Shown here piece after piece: positions 36,760 to 46,672 of a stretch of 64,000 bases of DNA. Positions within the stretch are counted from its first letter, which is position 1; each line of letters opens with the position of its first letter. A program made the position numbers and the translations under genes. The stretch spans positions 124,001-188,000 of the forward strand of contig NZ_GL379773.1 in assembly GCF_000143765.1 (NCBI RefSeq), in the 5' to 3' direction. The notes below the pieces were generated by a model. It made no database searches. It had not been told where the DNA came from and saw nothing but the letters and a program-made list of their open reading frames with translations. Source of the DNA: Sphingobacterium spiritivorum ATCC 33861 (GTDB taxonomy: Bacteria > Bacteroidota > Bacteroidia > Sphingobacteriales > Sphingobacteriaceae).

Positions 36760-39700
36760 TTAGAATGAAACTTTAACATTTATTCCGTAGTTTCTCAGCG
36801 ACGGTTGAGCTGTGTAATCAAAACCTTGTGCATTACCAGCACCTGCAGAGTTTACTTCAGGATCAGCGTATTTATTTTCACTCGGTGTCCAGATAAACAG
36901 GTTATTTCCAAATAATCCTACTGATGCACTGCCAAACGGCGTGTTTTTCAGTTGATTTTTCGTGAATTTATACGAGATAGCCAGACTACGCAATTTGACA
37001 TAGGAAGCATCTACCACATTTAATCCTGCTTCTCTGTATGGGTAGTAATCCACCTTATCATATTTTACTGAAGTATTCTCGATACTGTTGCCTGCATCAT
37101 CCAGGTATACGGAGTTAGGGAAAATCTGTCCAAACCGATCGCCACCAGTTTCAGCAGAAGTACCTGTGAAAGCCATTATATCTCTTGTTCTTGAAAAGAA
37201 TACACCACCATGTTTCATATCAAATAAAGCATTCAATGACCAGTTTTTGTAGTTTACATTGGTTCCCAATGAAGCCTGAAACTTAGGATTGTAACTACCC
37301 AAATACTGAGGCTCGTCGGTGATTACCGGTAAACCTGTTTCAGCATCCACAATAGTTCTTCCCTGTGCATCTGTAGCATTTGTTACGGCATAGAATTCAC
37401 CATAAGGTTTTCCTTTAGCTGCAACGATAGACATCCCGCTGAATCCACCCAGAGAAACCTGATCCACGCCTTCCATCAGCTCGACAACTTTACTGTTATT
37501 TTTAGTGAATGTACCCATCAGTTCCCATGAGAAATCTGCTGTTTTAACAGGAGTACCTCTTAAAGACAATTCGATACCTGAGTTCTCCACTTTTCCGGCA
37601 TTGATAACGCTGAATCCGTATCCTGTAGAGTTAGGAATAGGAATACTTAAGATCTGGTCTTTCGAACTGTTTTTATAATAAGAGAAGTCTACAGATAATC
37701 TGTTAGCAAAAAATCCTAACTCTGTACCTACCTCATATGAAGTCGTGATCTCCGGCTTCAATAGCGCATTACCGATTGTAGAGCCCGACATTAAAGCTGA
37801 TACATTACCAAAAGGGAATGTTGTCGTACCAAATCCGCCATTAATCTCTCCTCTGGAGAATGTTGTGATCAACTGATAAGGATCTGTATCATTACCTACT
37901 TTTGCGATATTGGCTCTTAATTTACCATAACTTAAGATTTGTCTTGCTTCAGGTGACATCAGTTCAGAGAAGACAAATGAACCACTTACACTCGGATAGA
38001 AGAATGAATTGTTAGCTTTTGGCAGTGTTGAAGACCAGTCATTACGAGCTGTTGCCTGTAAGAATAAATAGTTTTTATAAGATAGATTTAAGTCAGCATA
38101 TACCCCTACTAATCTTCTTTTACTCCATGAATCTTCGATCAGATCCAATGGTCCGTTACTGTTGGCCAGGTTATACCATCCCGGCATTACTAATCCGGCA
38201 CTCGCATTTGTCGCTGTACTGTTATTAGTGGTCTGACGTTGACGGATGTTATTACCTAACATCAAAGATGCCTCAAAATCATCATTAAACTTATGATTAG
38301 CTGTAACCATGAAGTCATGAATGATTTCCGTAACATTAAACTGGTCTATGCGATACTGACCTACTTCTGTCTGCTTATTAGCTGATTGCGAATAGTTGTC
38401 GGTTGTATTATCAGCAGGCGAATACGTAAACTTAGGAGATTCGGATCTGCGTCTGTCAGAGTAATGGTCTACACCAATACGTTCTTTGATGTCCAACCAT
38501 TCAAATGGTTTGTACCCGACATTTACATTACCCATAATGCGGTTTACATCATTAAAGTTGTTGTAATTATCCAACACCCAGTATGGGTTCATAGAATATG
38601 CGCCGTAATAACCGTATAAATCTTCTCTCAGGTTGCCGGCAGCATCTCTTACCTGACCATAGCCGTTGTATGGGTTAGTAAGATCGCTCATATCCGATAC
38701 AGGAATATCTCTTGGTGTCTGTAACAAATTATTGTAAACAGATCCCCCCCCCTGTCCTCCTCCAATATTGTTACTGTTGATTTTATTGTAGTTAGCTGAG
38801 ATTCCGGCATAGAATTTATTAGAAAATTCTGCCGTTCCATTGAAACGAACTCCGTATCTGTTGTATGTATCTTTTTTACCCGGATACACACCGTTTGAAT
38901 TCAGCGAGTTCAGACCTAAGTAAAATGTTGTCTTTTCACCACCACCGGATAAGCTCAGATTGTTATCAGACGCTACTCCCAGATCGAAGAAGTCTCTTAC
39001 ATTATTTTTTACAGCTGAGTATGGTTTCGTTTGACGGACTCCGTTAATGGCCTGCCCCCATTCTTGTGTCTCTCCCGTAAAAGGAGCTCCCCATGACCAG
39101 TTTTCTTTCGGATCATTTTCGAATAATACGTTACCAGCATTATCATAGTAAGAATATCCCTGGCCATATTCGTTTTGAAAATCAGGAAGTTTCAGGATAG
39201 AAGACAGGGTATTGGTACTGCTGAACGTGATCTCCGTTTTACCGGCTCCTTGTTTTCCGCTTTTCGTTGTGATGATCAATGCACCGTTCGATGCACGTGA
39301 TCCGTAAAGAGCAGCTGCAGCAGGGCCTTTCAATACTGTCATTGATGCGATGTCATCCGGATTGATATCATTTCCTCTGTTACCAAAATCGACGCTGCTT
39401 AAAGAAGAAGCTCCCCCAATTACACTTGAGTTGTCAATTGGTACACCATCAATAACGATCAGTGCCTGATTATTTCCGGCAATAGAAGATCCCCCTCTTA
39501 GCACAACTCTTGAAGAGCTTCCCGGCGAATTGGATGTAGACGTGATATTGACACCTGCTACTTTACCGGCTAATGAATTGATTGCACTTGCATTTTTTCC
39601 GGAGGTCAGCTCTTCGTTGTTTAATGTCGGAGCTGAGTATCCTAATGTTCTTTTTTCTCTCTTAATTGCATTTGCTGTCACTACGACTTCTGCGAGTGCA

Positions 39701-39999
39701 TTGTCCTGATCTTCTAATGACACATTAAATGAGGTCGCTGTAGGCGATACAACAATAGTTTTTTCGTTAAATCCAATTGAACGAAATACCAGTGTCTTTC
39801 CTGCAGGAACATTTAGCGTGTAATTACCATTTGCATCTGTCTGTGTAGCAAGGGTTGTACCTTGTACAACAACAGTAACACCTGGTAAAGCCTGTCCTGT
39901 AGCGGAAGTTACTTTACCACTAATTTTCTTCTCCTGGCCAAATGCTACTGAAGTCAGTATCACTGTACCAACGAGAAAACTGAGTAATTTTTGTTTCAT
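36760..39999 (-). CDS. SusC/RagA-family TonB-dependent transporter (pair 3)
   Basis: The 1079-residue protein has signal peptide MKQKLLSFLVGTVILTSVAFG. Its carboxypeptidase-like domain begins ISGKVTSATGQALPGVTVVV, and the plug contains RVVLRGGSSIAGNNQALIVI and VLKGPAAAALYGSRASNGAL. The barrel ends NYGINVKVSF. It differs from pairs 1 and 2 in plug and barrel and has a SusD-like_2 partner. A run of nine G residues in the coding strand (38744-38752) encodes GGG near residue 416, a potential slippage site. No promoter like those of pairs 1 and 2 is found; the best -7 candidate is TATATTTG at 40180-40187. Confidence 0.95.
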   Translation of the reverse strand: MKQKLLSFLVGTVILTSVAFGQEKKISGKVTSATGQALPGVTVVVQGTTLATQTDANGNYTLNVPAGKTLVFRSIGFNEKTIVVSPTATSFNVSLEDQDNALAEVVVTANAIKREKRTLGYSAPTLNNEELTSGKNASAINSLAGKVAGVNITSTSNSPGSSSRVVLRGGSSIAGNNQALIVIDGVPIDNSSVIGGASSLSSVDFGNRGNDINPDDIASMTVLKGPAAAALYGSRASNGALIITTKSGKQGAGKTEITFSSTNTLSSILKLPDFQNEYGQGYSYYDNAGNVLFENDPKENWSWGAPFTGETQEWGQAINGVRQTKPYSAVKNNVRDFFDLGVASDNNLSLSGGGEKTTFYLGLNSLNSNGVYPGKKDTYNRYGVRFNGTAEFSNKFYAGISANYNKINSNNIGGGQGGGSVYNNLLQTPRDIPVSDMSDLTNPYNGYGQVRDAAGNLREDLYGYYGAYSMNPYWVLDNYNNFNDVNRIMGNVNVGYKPFEWLDIKERIGVDHYSDRRRSESPKFTYSPADNTTDNYSQSANKQTEVGQYRIDQFNVTEIIHDFMVTANHKFNDDFEASLMLGNNIRQRQTTNNSTATNASAGLVMPGWYNLANSNGPLDLIEDSWSKRRLVGVYADLNLSYKNYLFLQATARNDWSSTLPKANNSFFYPSVSGSFVFSELMSPEARQILSYGKLRANIAKVGNDTDPYQLITTFSRGEINGGFGTTTFPFGNVSALMSGSTIGNALLKPEITTSYEVGTELGFFANRLSVDFSYYKNSSKDQILSIPIPNSTGYGFSVINAGKVENSGIELSLRGTPVKTADFSWELMGTFTKNNSKVVELMEGVDQVSLGGFSGMSIVAAKGKPYGEFYAVTNATDAQGRTIVDAETGLPVITDEPQYLGSYNPKFQASLGTNVNYKNWSLNALFDMKHGGVFFSRTRDIMAFTGTSAETGGDRFGQIFPNSVYLDDAGNSIENTSVKYDKVDYYPYREAGLNVVDASYVKLRSLAISYKFTKNQLKNTPFGSASVGLFGNNLFIWTPSENKYADPEVNSAGAGNAQGFDYTAQPSLRNYGINVKVSF
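38744..38752 (-). repeat. nine-base homopolymer G tract inside SusC pair 3
   Basis: The coding strand has nine consecutive G bases between CA and ATC, encoding part of QGGGS at about residue 415-419. Loss or gain of one base would shift the frame and truncate the barrel. Such tracts are typical slipped-strand phase-variation sites in surface-protein genes, but they are also prone to sequencing error. Confidence 0.75.
39981..39999 (-). repeat. 19-base start-region identity, SusC copy 3
   Basis: The third copy of the 19-base word at the start of the SusC genes (TGAGTAATTTTTGTTTCAT in the plus-strand reading). Downstream codons and the leader differ from copies 1 and 2. Confidence 0.7.
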
Positions 40000-40478
40000 C
40001 TGTTGTGTTTTAATTAATTATATGATGTATAAAAATGCATCCAACTTATTATAATAATGGTCATCAGATGAGTGAAAACCATACACACCAACGTAAGTCA
40101 TTTGAAATCGATTCTATCAGATCCGCAAAAGCGAATAAATGGTAGAGAATATAATGAAGACTATTCTGATTGGGGTGAGCAAATATATAAACGCACTGTT
40201 GTTATTGCAAGTATTTTAACATTATGCGCCTTCCGTTTCATTATTTTCAGAATATGAAGGCAATAATTATTTTTTTGGAAAAAAAGAATATAGTTTGGAA
40301 TATATAATTAAAAACAGAACATAAGACATAATTAACACTTGTTAACAAAATTTTTAACACAAATTTAACAAGTCGTATTTTACATTTTGGAATGTAAAAA
40401 AATCGTAACAAAAGCAATTATTGTATAAGCAATATATGTTTTCACTTATAAATATCAAAAAAGTTACAAAAACAAAAA
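40000..40478. other. AT-rich intergenic region upstream of SusC pair 3
   Basis: No convincing gene is present. The minus strand has a -7-like TATATTTG (40180-40187) with a poor -33 match 20-21 bases upstream (CTTG), which would give a leader of about 175 bases for SusC 3. A second -7-like TAAATTTG (40360-40367) lacks a -33 partner. The rest is AT-rich without visible repeats. Confidence 0.4.
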
Positions 40479-40500
40479 AGTCCGCTATGATAAGCGGACT
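40475..40500 (-). terminator. rho-independent terminator after the OmpA-family gene
   Basis: AGTCCGCT and AGCGGACT form an 8-bp GC-rich stem with a 6-base loop. On the minus strand it is followed by six T residues. It ends the six-gene surface/T9SS cluster. Confidence 0.87.
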
Positions 40501-40527
40501 CCTTCAAGGTTAATAAATAGGTAGTTA

Positions 40528-42480
40528 TTAATACTCTAATACTTTTATTTCGGTGCGGCGATTCGCCTGATGTTCGGCTTCTGAACATTGTACGCCATCT
40601 GCACATTTATTGACAAGTTTACTCTCCCCATATCCTTTCGCAACAATCCTGTCACGTGCTATGCCTCTGCTTACAATATAATCTACAGCGGCCTGTGCCC
40701 GGTTCTGCGAAAGCTTCATATTATATCTTGCTGTAGCACGACTGTCCGTATGACTGGAAAGCTCAATCTTCAAACTTGGATTATCCCGCATAGTTCTTAC
40801 AAGTTGATTCAATATTGGTTTGGCATCCTCGCGGATATTGTATTTATCCAGATCGTAATAAATATTTTCCAGCACAAAACTTGTTCCTTTTTCTATCACA
40901 GGCTGTAAGCGAAGAGTAAGTCTGATCGTAGTATCTTTCTGTGGGTAGAATGCCGGTACAGCAATAGAATCCCCATGAAATTTTACCTTCTCCGCTACTA
41001 TGCGGTAATTGGTGCGGGCATCCACAGGAAATGTAAATGCTCCCTTTGCATCACTCAATCTTCTTAAAATGACCTGCCCTTTATCATCCAGCAATGTAAG
41101 TTGTACATCTTCTATCTGATCTGAAGTCACCTTGTTAAGTGTCTGGCCTTCCAGGCGGATACGTATCTTTGGTTTATCGTACGAAAAGGAGTAAATATCG
41201 TCCAGCCCTTTACCTCCGCTACGGTCTGAAGAAACATATCCGTAAAAGGACTCAGGACTGTCACTCACCATTACATAGCAAAAATCATCAGACGCTGAAT
41301 TGACAGGAAAACGCAGGTTGTGTCTGTTACGGAATGTATGCTGTTGTCCGTCTGCCACAAATATATCCAGTCCGCCCATTCCGGCAAAACCATTACTGGC
41401 ATAGTAAAGTTTACTACCGAAAACGGAAGGAAACATTTCGTCACCGGCAGAGTTGATCTCTTCACCGGCATTGACCGGAGTGCCCCAGCTTCCATCAGCC
41501 TGGCGTATACAATACCAGATATCTACTCCTCCTTTACCTCCCGGCATATCCGAAGCAAAATAAAGTGTTTGCTCATCGTCACTTAAGGCAGCATGACCTA
41601 CTGAATAGCTCTTTACATTATTATAAGGAAATGTAACTTCGGTCCAGCTATCCCCGGATCGTGTATAGATCAACAGCTCCAGATTGTGTTTCTTGAACCG
41701 ATAATTACCGGAACGCTGTTTCTCCGCATCTTCTCCCGGGTGAGTACGGGTTACGAATAATATATTTTCTTCTTTATTAGCTGCTACAGGCCCTACGTGA
41801 TAGGGTGCATTATTAAATACGTCCGGTAAGATGCTTGGATATTTTAACGTAATACCATCATTTTCTTTGCTGGATGAATAAATACGCAGATAGGGGCGTC
41901 CTGTCATCCCAGACGTTTTCCCATCCCATCCACTTGGTTCTCCGACGTACAAAACACTGTTGTACAAAGGTGTCGTACCAAACTCTGAATAGCGCGTATT
42001 GATTGTTTCTTCATTCTTCAGTTTATGAAGTGTTGGATTTGCCATCCATACTACCGCAGAATCTGCTCCCTGTATGGCTAGAGATACTTCAGCAATCTTA
42101 CCGGTACGTGTACCATATTGTGTAAACTGCTCTTTTGCCGCTGCATAATTCCCGTTCTTCTTAAGAGTTTCTGCATAGTTCAGCTGAGACTGATCTGAAA
42201 ACTTACCGCCATCTATCACACGGGCATACCAGTTTTGAGCTAATGTATAATCATTAATCCGGTAATAGCATTCCGCAAGACGTTCCATATCCTGTACACG
42301 AGGTTTCTTTGTATCTACCAGTTTCTCATAAATCCTCGAAGCATTATAATATTCGTACTGATAATACAGTTTATCTGCTGTAGAACGCAGGCTAAGCTGT
42401 TCCTGACCTTTTACAGAAGTTAGCCCGCCCGTCATCAATATGGCAATAACGAGCAACCGATATATATTCTTTACCTTCAT
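40528..42480 (-). CDS. OmpA-family protein with TPR and PD40-like repeats
   Basis: The 650-residue secreted protein has a signal peptide (MKVKNIYRLLVIAILMTGG, ending near VKG before QEQ). TPR-like repeats occupy about residues 30-150 (YYQYEYYNASRIYEKLVDTK). A PD40/WD40-like beta-propeller segment follows (ALSDDEQTLYFASDMPGGKG, LYYASNGFAGMGGLDIFVAD), then a CNA-B-like sandwich and a C-terminal OmpA domain (YYDLDKYNIREDAKPILNQL, SHTDSRATARYN, QANRRTEIKVLEY) that binds peptidoglycan. The same architecture is common next to PorP/SprF genes in Bacteroidetes and resembles PorE. It is the last gene of the cluster, 88 bases after porP/sprF, and probably anchors a T9SS-linked outer-membrane complex to peptidoglycan. 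Confidence 0.88.
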   Translation of the reverse strand: MKVKNIYRLLVIAILMTGGLTSVKGQEQLSLRSTADKLYYQYEYYNASRIYEKLVDTKKPRVQDMERLAECYYRINDYTLAQNWYARVIDGGKFSDQSQLNYAETLKKNGNYAAAKEQFTQYGTRTGKIAEVSLAIQGADSAVVWMANPTLHKLKNEETINTRYSEFGTTPLYNSVLYVGEPSGWDGKTSGMTGRPYLRIYSSSKENDGITLKYPSILPDVFNNAPYHVGPVAANKEENILFVTRTHPGEDAEKQRSGNYRFKKHNLELLIYTRSGDSWTEVTFPYNNVKSYSVGHAALSDDEQTLYFASDMPGGKGGVDIWYCIRQADGSWGTPVNAGEEINSAGDEMFPSVFGSKLYYASNGFAGMGGLDIFVADGQQHTFRNRHNLRFPVNSASDDFCYVMVSDSPESFYGYVSSDRSGGKGLDDIYSFSYDKPKIRIRLEGQTLNKVTSDQIEDVQLTLLDDKGQVILRRLSDAKGAFTFPVDARTNYRIVAEKVKFHGDSIAVPAFYPQKDTTIRLTLRLQPVIEKGTSFVLENIYYDLDKYNIREDAKPILNQLVRTMRDNPSLKIELSSHTDSRATARYNMKLSQNRAQAAVDYIVSRGIARDRIVAKGYGESKLVNKCADGVQCSEAEHQANRRTEIKVLEY

Positions 42481-42568
42481 TGTATTTGTATGTTATTCTG
42501 TTATATGGTGATACTATACGCTATTAGCCTTATTAACTTTATACTCCTATTAACGCTATAACCCTTTA

Positions 42569-43579
42569 CTAAAAGAAACGCGGGCTCAGATACTGGCTTG
42601 CTCCTCTGCGGCCAAACGTAAGTCCAAGTGTAATCTCATGTGATCCGTTCTGCAATCCACTCATTCTGTTGATCATCGCATCATAGGAATACCCGATACG
42701 AAGACGCTCTGTTGCGTAGAACTGCGCAATACCTGTAATCGCATTCATAGCACTTAATTTGTCTACAGTACGATCCTGATAGGTGCGGTTGAAGATCTTA
42801 GCACGGGTACGATATCCCGCTCCGATCCAGAATTTACTGTTGAATACAAACATAGCGTTTACATCCAGCGAAGTAGGTCCTTTAAAATCTTCTTTGATCA
42901 ACATACTCGGTCTCAGATGTACTCCCTGACTTAGCTCGAATAAAGCTCCTGCAATCAGGTAACCACTAATTGTACGATACAAACTCTCTGAGGTATTCTG
43001 GTTGAACCGGTAATCTGAACCTGAATTTGTTCCATTGAACAGATCCTGAACTGAAACTCCTGCATACCAGCGGGGATTGTAATAATATACACCTAAACGA
43101 ATATCCGGTGCCCAGTCTGAGATCTTGCCTGTCGGAATTGTCGGGTCACCAGGTTGATTCGGATCAAGTTTATTTCCATCAAGGCTATATTGAGTAACAC
43201 CTCCTGCAATACCAAGACTTAATCGCTGTGTGTCTTCATCATCCAGTTGCAGACGGAAAGCATAATTACCATATATAGATGTTGCAGCCTGTGCGCCAAG
43301 TTTGTCGGCAGTAATATTGAGACCAACACCATGACGTTTGGATACAGGGTCTATCACCCCATCGATAGAAACCGTACCGGTTTTAGGAGCACCTTCCCAA
43401 CCTGTCCACTGACTGCGAAGACCAACCTGAGCAAACCACTCCTCCTTGTATCCGGCATAAGCAGGATTGACACTCATCGAATTGAAGATATATTGCGTAA
43501 ACTGGATACTCTGCTGCGCTTCAACAGTACGCAGGCCCAGTATACCCACAACCATCAGTATATATTTTCCGTATTTCAT
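42569..43579 (-). CDS. PorP/SprF-family type IX secretion membrane protein
   Basis: The 336-residue protein has a signal peptide (MKYGKYILMVVGILGLRTVEA) followed by QQSIQFTQYIFNSMSVNPAY and AGYKEEWFAQVGLRSQWTGW, the diagnostic start of PorP/SprF proteins. The rest is amphipathic beta-strand sequence of a predicted 14-strand outer-membrane barrel, ending LGLTFGRRG. In characterised systems each such protein partners with a particular cargo carrying a type B (CHU_C) domain, as SprF does with SprB. Here it follows a CHU_C-tailed gene by 40 bases, fitting that role. Confidence 0.92.
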   Translation of the reverse strand: MKYGKYILMVVGILGLRTVEAQQSIQFTQYIFNSMSVNPAYAGYKEEWFAQVGLRSQWTGWEGAPKTGTVSIDGVIDPVSKRHGVGLNITADKLGAQAATSIYGNYAFRLQLDDEDTQRLSLGIAGGVTQYSLDGNKLDPNQPGDPTIPTGKISDWAPDIRLGVYYYNPRWYAGVSVQDLFNGTNSGSDYRFNQNTSESLYRTISGYLIAGALFELSQGVHLRPSMLIKEDFKGPTSLDVNAMFVFNSKFWIGAGYRTRAKIFNRTYQDRTVDKLSAMNAITGIAQFYATERLRIGYSYDAMINRMSGLQNGSHEITLGLTFGRRGASQYLSPRFF

Positions 43580-43619
43580 CTCAACTATATTTTGATGTTG
43601 ATTCTTTTATTTCTTTATT

Positions 43620-45209
43620 CTAATTCCGTTTGATCAGTACATCGCCTTTGAAGATGCGGCTTTTACCATCTTTCACTGCTTCGATGATATAGAAATAGGT
43701 GCCTGAATTAAGGCCACTACCTTCCCATCGGTTGTCATAGCTGTTATTGCGATATACTTCATTCCCCCATCGGTTCACAATAGTAACTCCGATACGATCA
43801 TAATATTCATAACCGATAATCTCGAAGTAGTCATTGATTCCGTCTCCGTTAGGGGTAAACACATTCGGAATATGCAGATCACGTGCAGTGACATTAATTG
43901 TCACCTTAGCCGTATCGGACAATCCGTTTTCATCTGTGATACTGTATTCAAACTCATCCACCCCGACGAATCCCGGATCAGGAATATAAGTTACTGTTCC
44001 GTCTACATTCACTGTAATCTTACCATGTGAAGGAGGGATTACTATCGTTACAGAGGATACCACAATCGGACTTGTTCCGGCATCATCATTCTGCAGGATA
44101 TGGAATATATTTTCATTTTTTGTGTACTCATCCGCATAAGGCAGGTCAAAGGTATCGTCATTCGCGACTGGCCCTTTAAAGCTCAGTTTCGTCATCCATG
44201 TTCCGGAAATGGTACGTGCAGCATACGTTTGAAGAGCTTGCCGTGTGTGTACACCTGTAGATTCCAGTTTAGTCACATCTCCAACCCAGTTGCCATTGCC
44301 GGTATACTGCATGATTTCAGCTGTTTTGTCAACATACATTTTACCATTAGTGATGGACTGATGGATCAGTGTATAATCTGAAAGCAGGTTTTTATCAGCG
44401 AACACATGCCATACTCTGTCCATACCGATTTCTTTATCTTTAAGCTCTATATTTGCACCGGCAGCCTCATAATCTACTACTCCGACATAGAGTCTGGTCT
44501 CTCCCTGAGGAGTCAGGATTGCAGGTGTATAACTACTCTCATCAATACCTACCGGGAACAGGAATTTCTCCCCTGCTTTGAAACTTTTTATCAAAAGACT
44601 CTTCGTGATATTGCCTGTAACCACATATCCGTTTATATTCTGATTAGGACTGTTAATACTACCTGCGTTCAGCAACTGTGCTTCGGCTCCCAGTACAAGC
44701 TCGTAACCATTCAGCAGGATATCACCTCCCTTGACATTGAAATCTATATTGGAAGCAACTTTCAGGGCTGCAATATTATCTGCGCTCTCCTTAAGGTTGT
44801 ATCCCGGATCGGCTATATCGACCAGTTTAATATTTGAAGGGTTATCGATGATAATATTCACAGCAATAAACTCTCCATTATTTCCGTCAATAAGTGTTGC
44901 CTGATTACCCCAACCTGTGTAATATGGATTAGTTCCCGGATCTTTTAGTATCAGTTTACCTGCTCCACGAATTTTGGCAGTAGGTGCTATCCAGATCTGT
45001 TTACTATATACATACAGGTCACCGTTGATCTGCCAGTCAGCATTAGGACCGATATACAGACTCTCCGAATACACAACATCTGAAGTTCCTTCAGCTAAAA
45101 CCATACGTCCGTTGTCTGAAAACAAACTTTTTTTACCATCCTGCGCAAACCCTTTCAGCCCGAACGGCAACATCAGAATTAACAAAAATATTTTTATCTT
45201 ATTGATCAT
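43620..45209 (-). CDS. T9SS-exported protein with gliding-motility-type C-terminal domain
   Basis: Read from the ATG at 45209, the 529-residue protein has a signal peptide MINKIKIFLLILMLPFGLKG cut near FAQ. The N-terminal region is beta-rich (ADWQINGDLYVYSKQIWIAP). An Ig/cadherin-like unit with LQNDDAGTSP and GKITVNVDGTVTYIPDPGFV comes next. The end is a type B CHU_C domain: NVFTPNGDGINDYFEI, VTIVNRWGNEVYRN, WEGSGLNSGTYFYIIE and a final FKGDVLIKR. This marks a substrate of the type IX system exported with a PorP/SprF partner. The frame open from 45284 overlaps the upstream gene and adds no signal sequence. Confidence 0.9.
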   Translation of the reverse strand: MINKIKIFLLILMLPFGLKGFAQDGKKSLFSDNGRMVLAEGTSDVVYSESLYIGPNADWQINGDLYVYSKQIWIAPTAKIRGAGKLILKDPGTNPYYTGWGNQATLIDGNNGEFIAVNIIIDNPSNIKLVDIADPGYNLKESADNIAALKVASNIDFNVKGGDILLNGYELVLGAEAQLLNAGSINSPNQNINGYVVTGNITKSLLIKSFKAGEKFLFPVGIDESSYTPAILTPQGETRLYVGVVDYEAAGANIELKDKEIGMDRVWHVFADKNLLSDYTLIHQSITNGKMYVDKTAEIMQYTGNGNWVGDVTKLESTGVHTRQALQTYAARTISGTWMTKLSFKGPVANDDTFDLPYADEYTKNENIFHILQNDDAGTSPIVVSSVTIVIPPSHGKITVNVDGTVTYIPDPGFVGVDEFEYSITDENGLSDTAKVTINVTARDLHIPNVFTPNGDGINDYFEIIGYEYYDRIGVTIVNRWGNEVYRNNSYDNRWEGSGLNSGTYFYIIEAVKDGKSRIFKGDVLIKRN

Positions 45210-45240
45210 ATCAGTTCTTGTTTGAATGATTCTTTCCTTC

Positions 45241-46668
45241 TTATTTCTTGCCTTTATTCGGCAACATCGGATTTGTGATTGCACTACCCTGTATAAATAT
45301 TTTATGATCCTCTACTTCTCCTCCGACAGCACTTCCTGTAGGCAGTTGAAGTTCATTAAGGTTATAGCCATATCGTAATCTAACGTATGTGCTACGTATC
45401 ACACGATTTGCCGGAACGGTCCATATCAGATTTACGGAGGTACCGGAAGCCGTAGCTGTGGCAACAGCTCTTTCTGAAGCTTCGAATACGCCATTTTGAT
45501 TAAAATCAATCCATCCGGCAATATAGCCGTCTCTGTAGGCTTTATAAGGAATGGCTACTGTTATAGTTTGATTTGGGTTATAATACAACTTATAAGAGAA
45601 GCTCTTGTATTGTGCAGGCCATGCATCTTCTTCATTGACACCGGCTATTCCATCATTATTATCTCCCATAGCATCTTTACTATATAGCGGTTTGTTGTCC
45701 GCATCAGGCCCCGTTGTTCCAAGAAAACCTGACACAGGAGCTTCAAGTCCACCTACCTGATAGGAAGTTGTATTTAAATTTACAACTGTATTTACCGGGA
45801 TATTATCGTATTTCACGTTCAGCGCATCAATCATATGAAGTGGAGTTCCATAGCTTTCTGGTGCATCACCGCCATCTATAGCCGGAGGTAAAAGCCCTAA
45901 AGAAATTGCAGTTAGACCACCTCCTTTTAGCGTTACATCAAAAGATACGCTAAGATCAGTTCCCTGAAAAGCCTGCTCATTAAAGGTAAGGAATGCGACT
46001 GCGCCGGTATTATTATCATTTCCCCGTAGAAAGGATAATTTCTGTTTATTTCCTGTCAGATTATCTTTTCTTACTTCATAAGCTCCAGTGACAGATGTAT
46101 TCTTTTTCAAATCCACTATAGACCATGTTCCGGAAGCTGTCGCTGTAAAGTTTTCACCAGCCGCCAGTGACTCTGCATCTCCAAGCACCATTCCGTTAAG
46201 TCGCACCGGTACTCCGTCAATAGTAGCTTTGCAGGTCAATGTAAAACTAACACTTGCGGCATCAGTAGTATTCCGAATACCGCTTACCAGTTTGTTATTA
46301 GATCCGGTCCCGCCGATATTATACATATCATCCATCGAGTCACCACTATAATTTCCGGGAGCATAACTATTAATCAGTCCAACCAAATTAGAAATAGTGG
46401 CCTGAATACATAAATAACGTCCTCCTCCCATATTAATAGAAGCATAAGAAGCGGATCCGTTACTAAGTGTCTGATTATGTTTTCCATATGTATCAGTTGC
46501 GGCTTGCGCACCCCAGGTCAACCAAAGTACATTATTTTTATATATACTGCTTCCACCAGTAGCAAAGGCTGCTGTAGCGAATTTTCCTGCAGGAAGGGTA
46601 CACTGCCCTAAAGCATTATGCTGAGCAAAAAAGCTACAAATCAGAATAAATAATAAAATCTTTCTCAT
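45241..46668 (-). CDS. secreted GEVED/CshA-like surface protein
   Basis: The 475-residue protein has a signal peptide (MRKILLFILICSFFAQHNAL, cut before GQC). The N-terminal two-thirds are beta-rich, with GGDAPESYGTPLHMID, a DGDAPxSYG-type motif. The C-terminal domain reads WIDFNQNGVFEASERAVATA, RSTYVRLRYGYN and GGEVEDHKIFI, the GEVED signature of adhesin-like proteins. It ends ITNPMLPNKGKK, resembling the ITNPILINKARRQ end of its neighbour. It lies four bases after that neighbour. Probably a secreted or surface adhesin; ligand unknown. Confidence 0.78.
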   Translation of the reverse strand: MRKILLFILICSFFAQHNALGQCTLPAGKFATAAFATGGSSIYKNNVLWLTWGAQAATDTYGKHNQTLSNGSASYASINMGGGRYLCIQATISNLVGLINSYAPGNYSGDSMDDMYNIGGTGSNNKLVSGIRNTTDAASVSFTLTCKATIDGVPVRLNGMVLGDAESLAAGENFTATASGTWSIVDLKKNTSVTGAYEVRKDNLTGNKQKLSFLRGNDNNTGAVAFLTFNEQAFQGTDLSVSFDVTLKGGGLTAISLGLLPPAIDGGDAPESYGTPLHMIDALNVKYDNIPVNTVVNLNTTSYQVGGLEAPVSGFLGTTGPDADNKPLYSKDAMGDNNDGIAGVNEEDAWPAQYKSFSYKLYYNPNQTITVAIPYKAYRDGYIAGWIDFNQNGVFEASERAVATATASGTSVNLIWTVPANRVIRSTYVRLRYGYNLNELQLPTGSAVGGEVEDHKIFIQGSAITNPMLPNKGKK

Positions 46669-46672
46669 ACAC

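Noticed and set aside
23445..39999. A single polysaccharide utilisation locus
   Set aside because: There are three SusCD pairs but no glycoside hydrolase, peptidase, hybrid two-component or sigma/anti-sigma gene, and each pair ends in its own terminator, so they look like separate transporters.
40072..40257. Plus-strand 61-codon frame in the AT-rich gap upstream of SusC 3
   Set aside because: No family, no signal peptide and no promoter; composition matches the noncoding flank.
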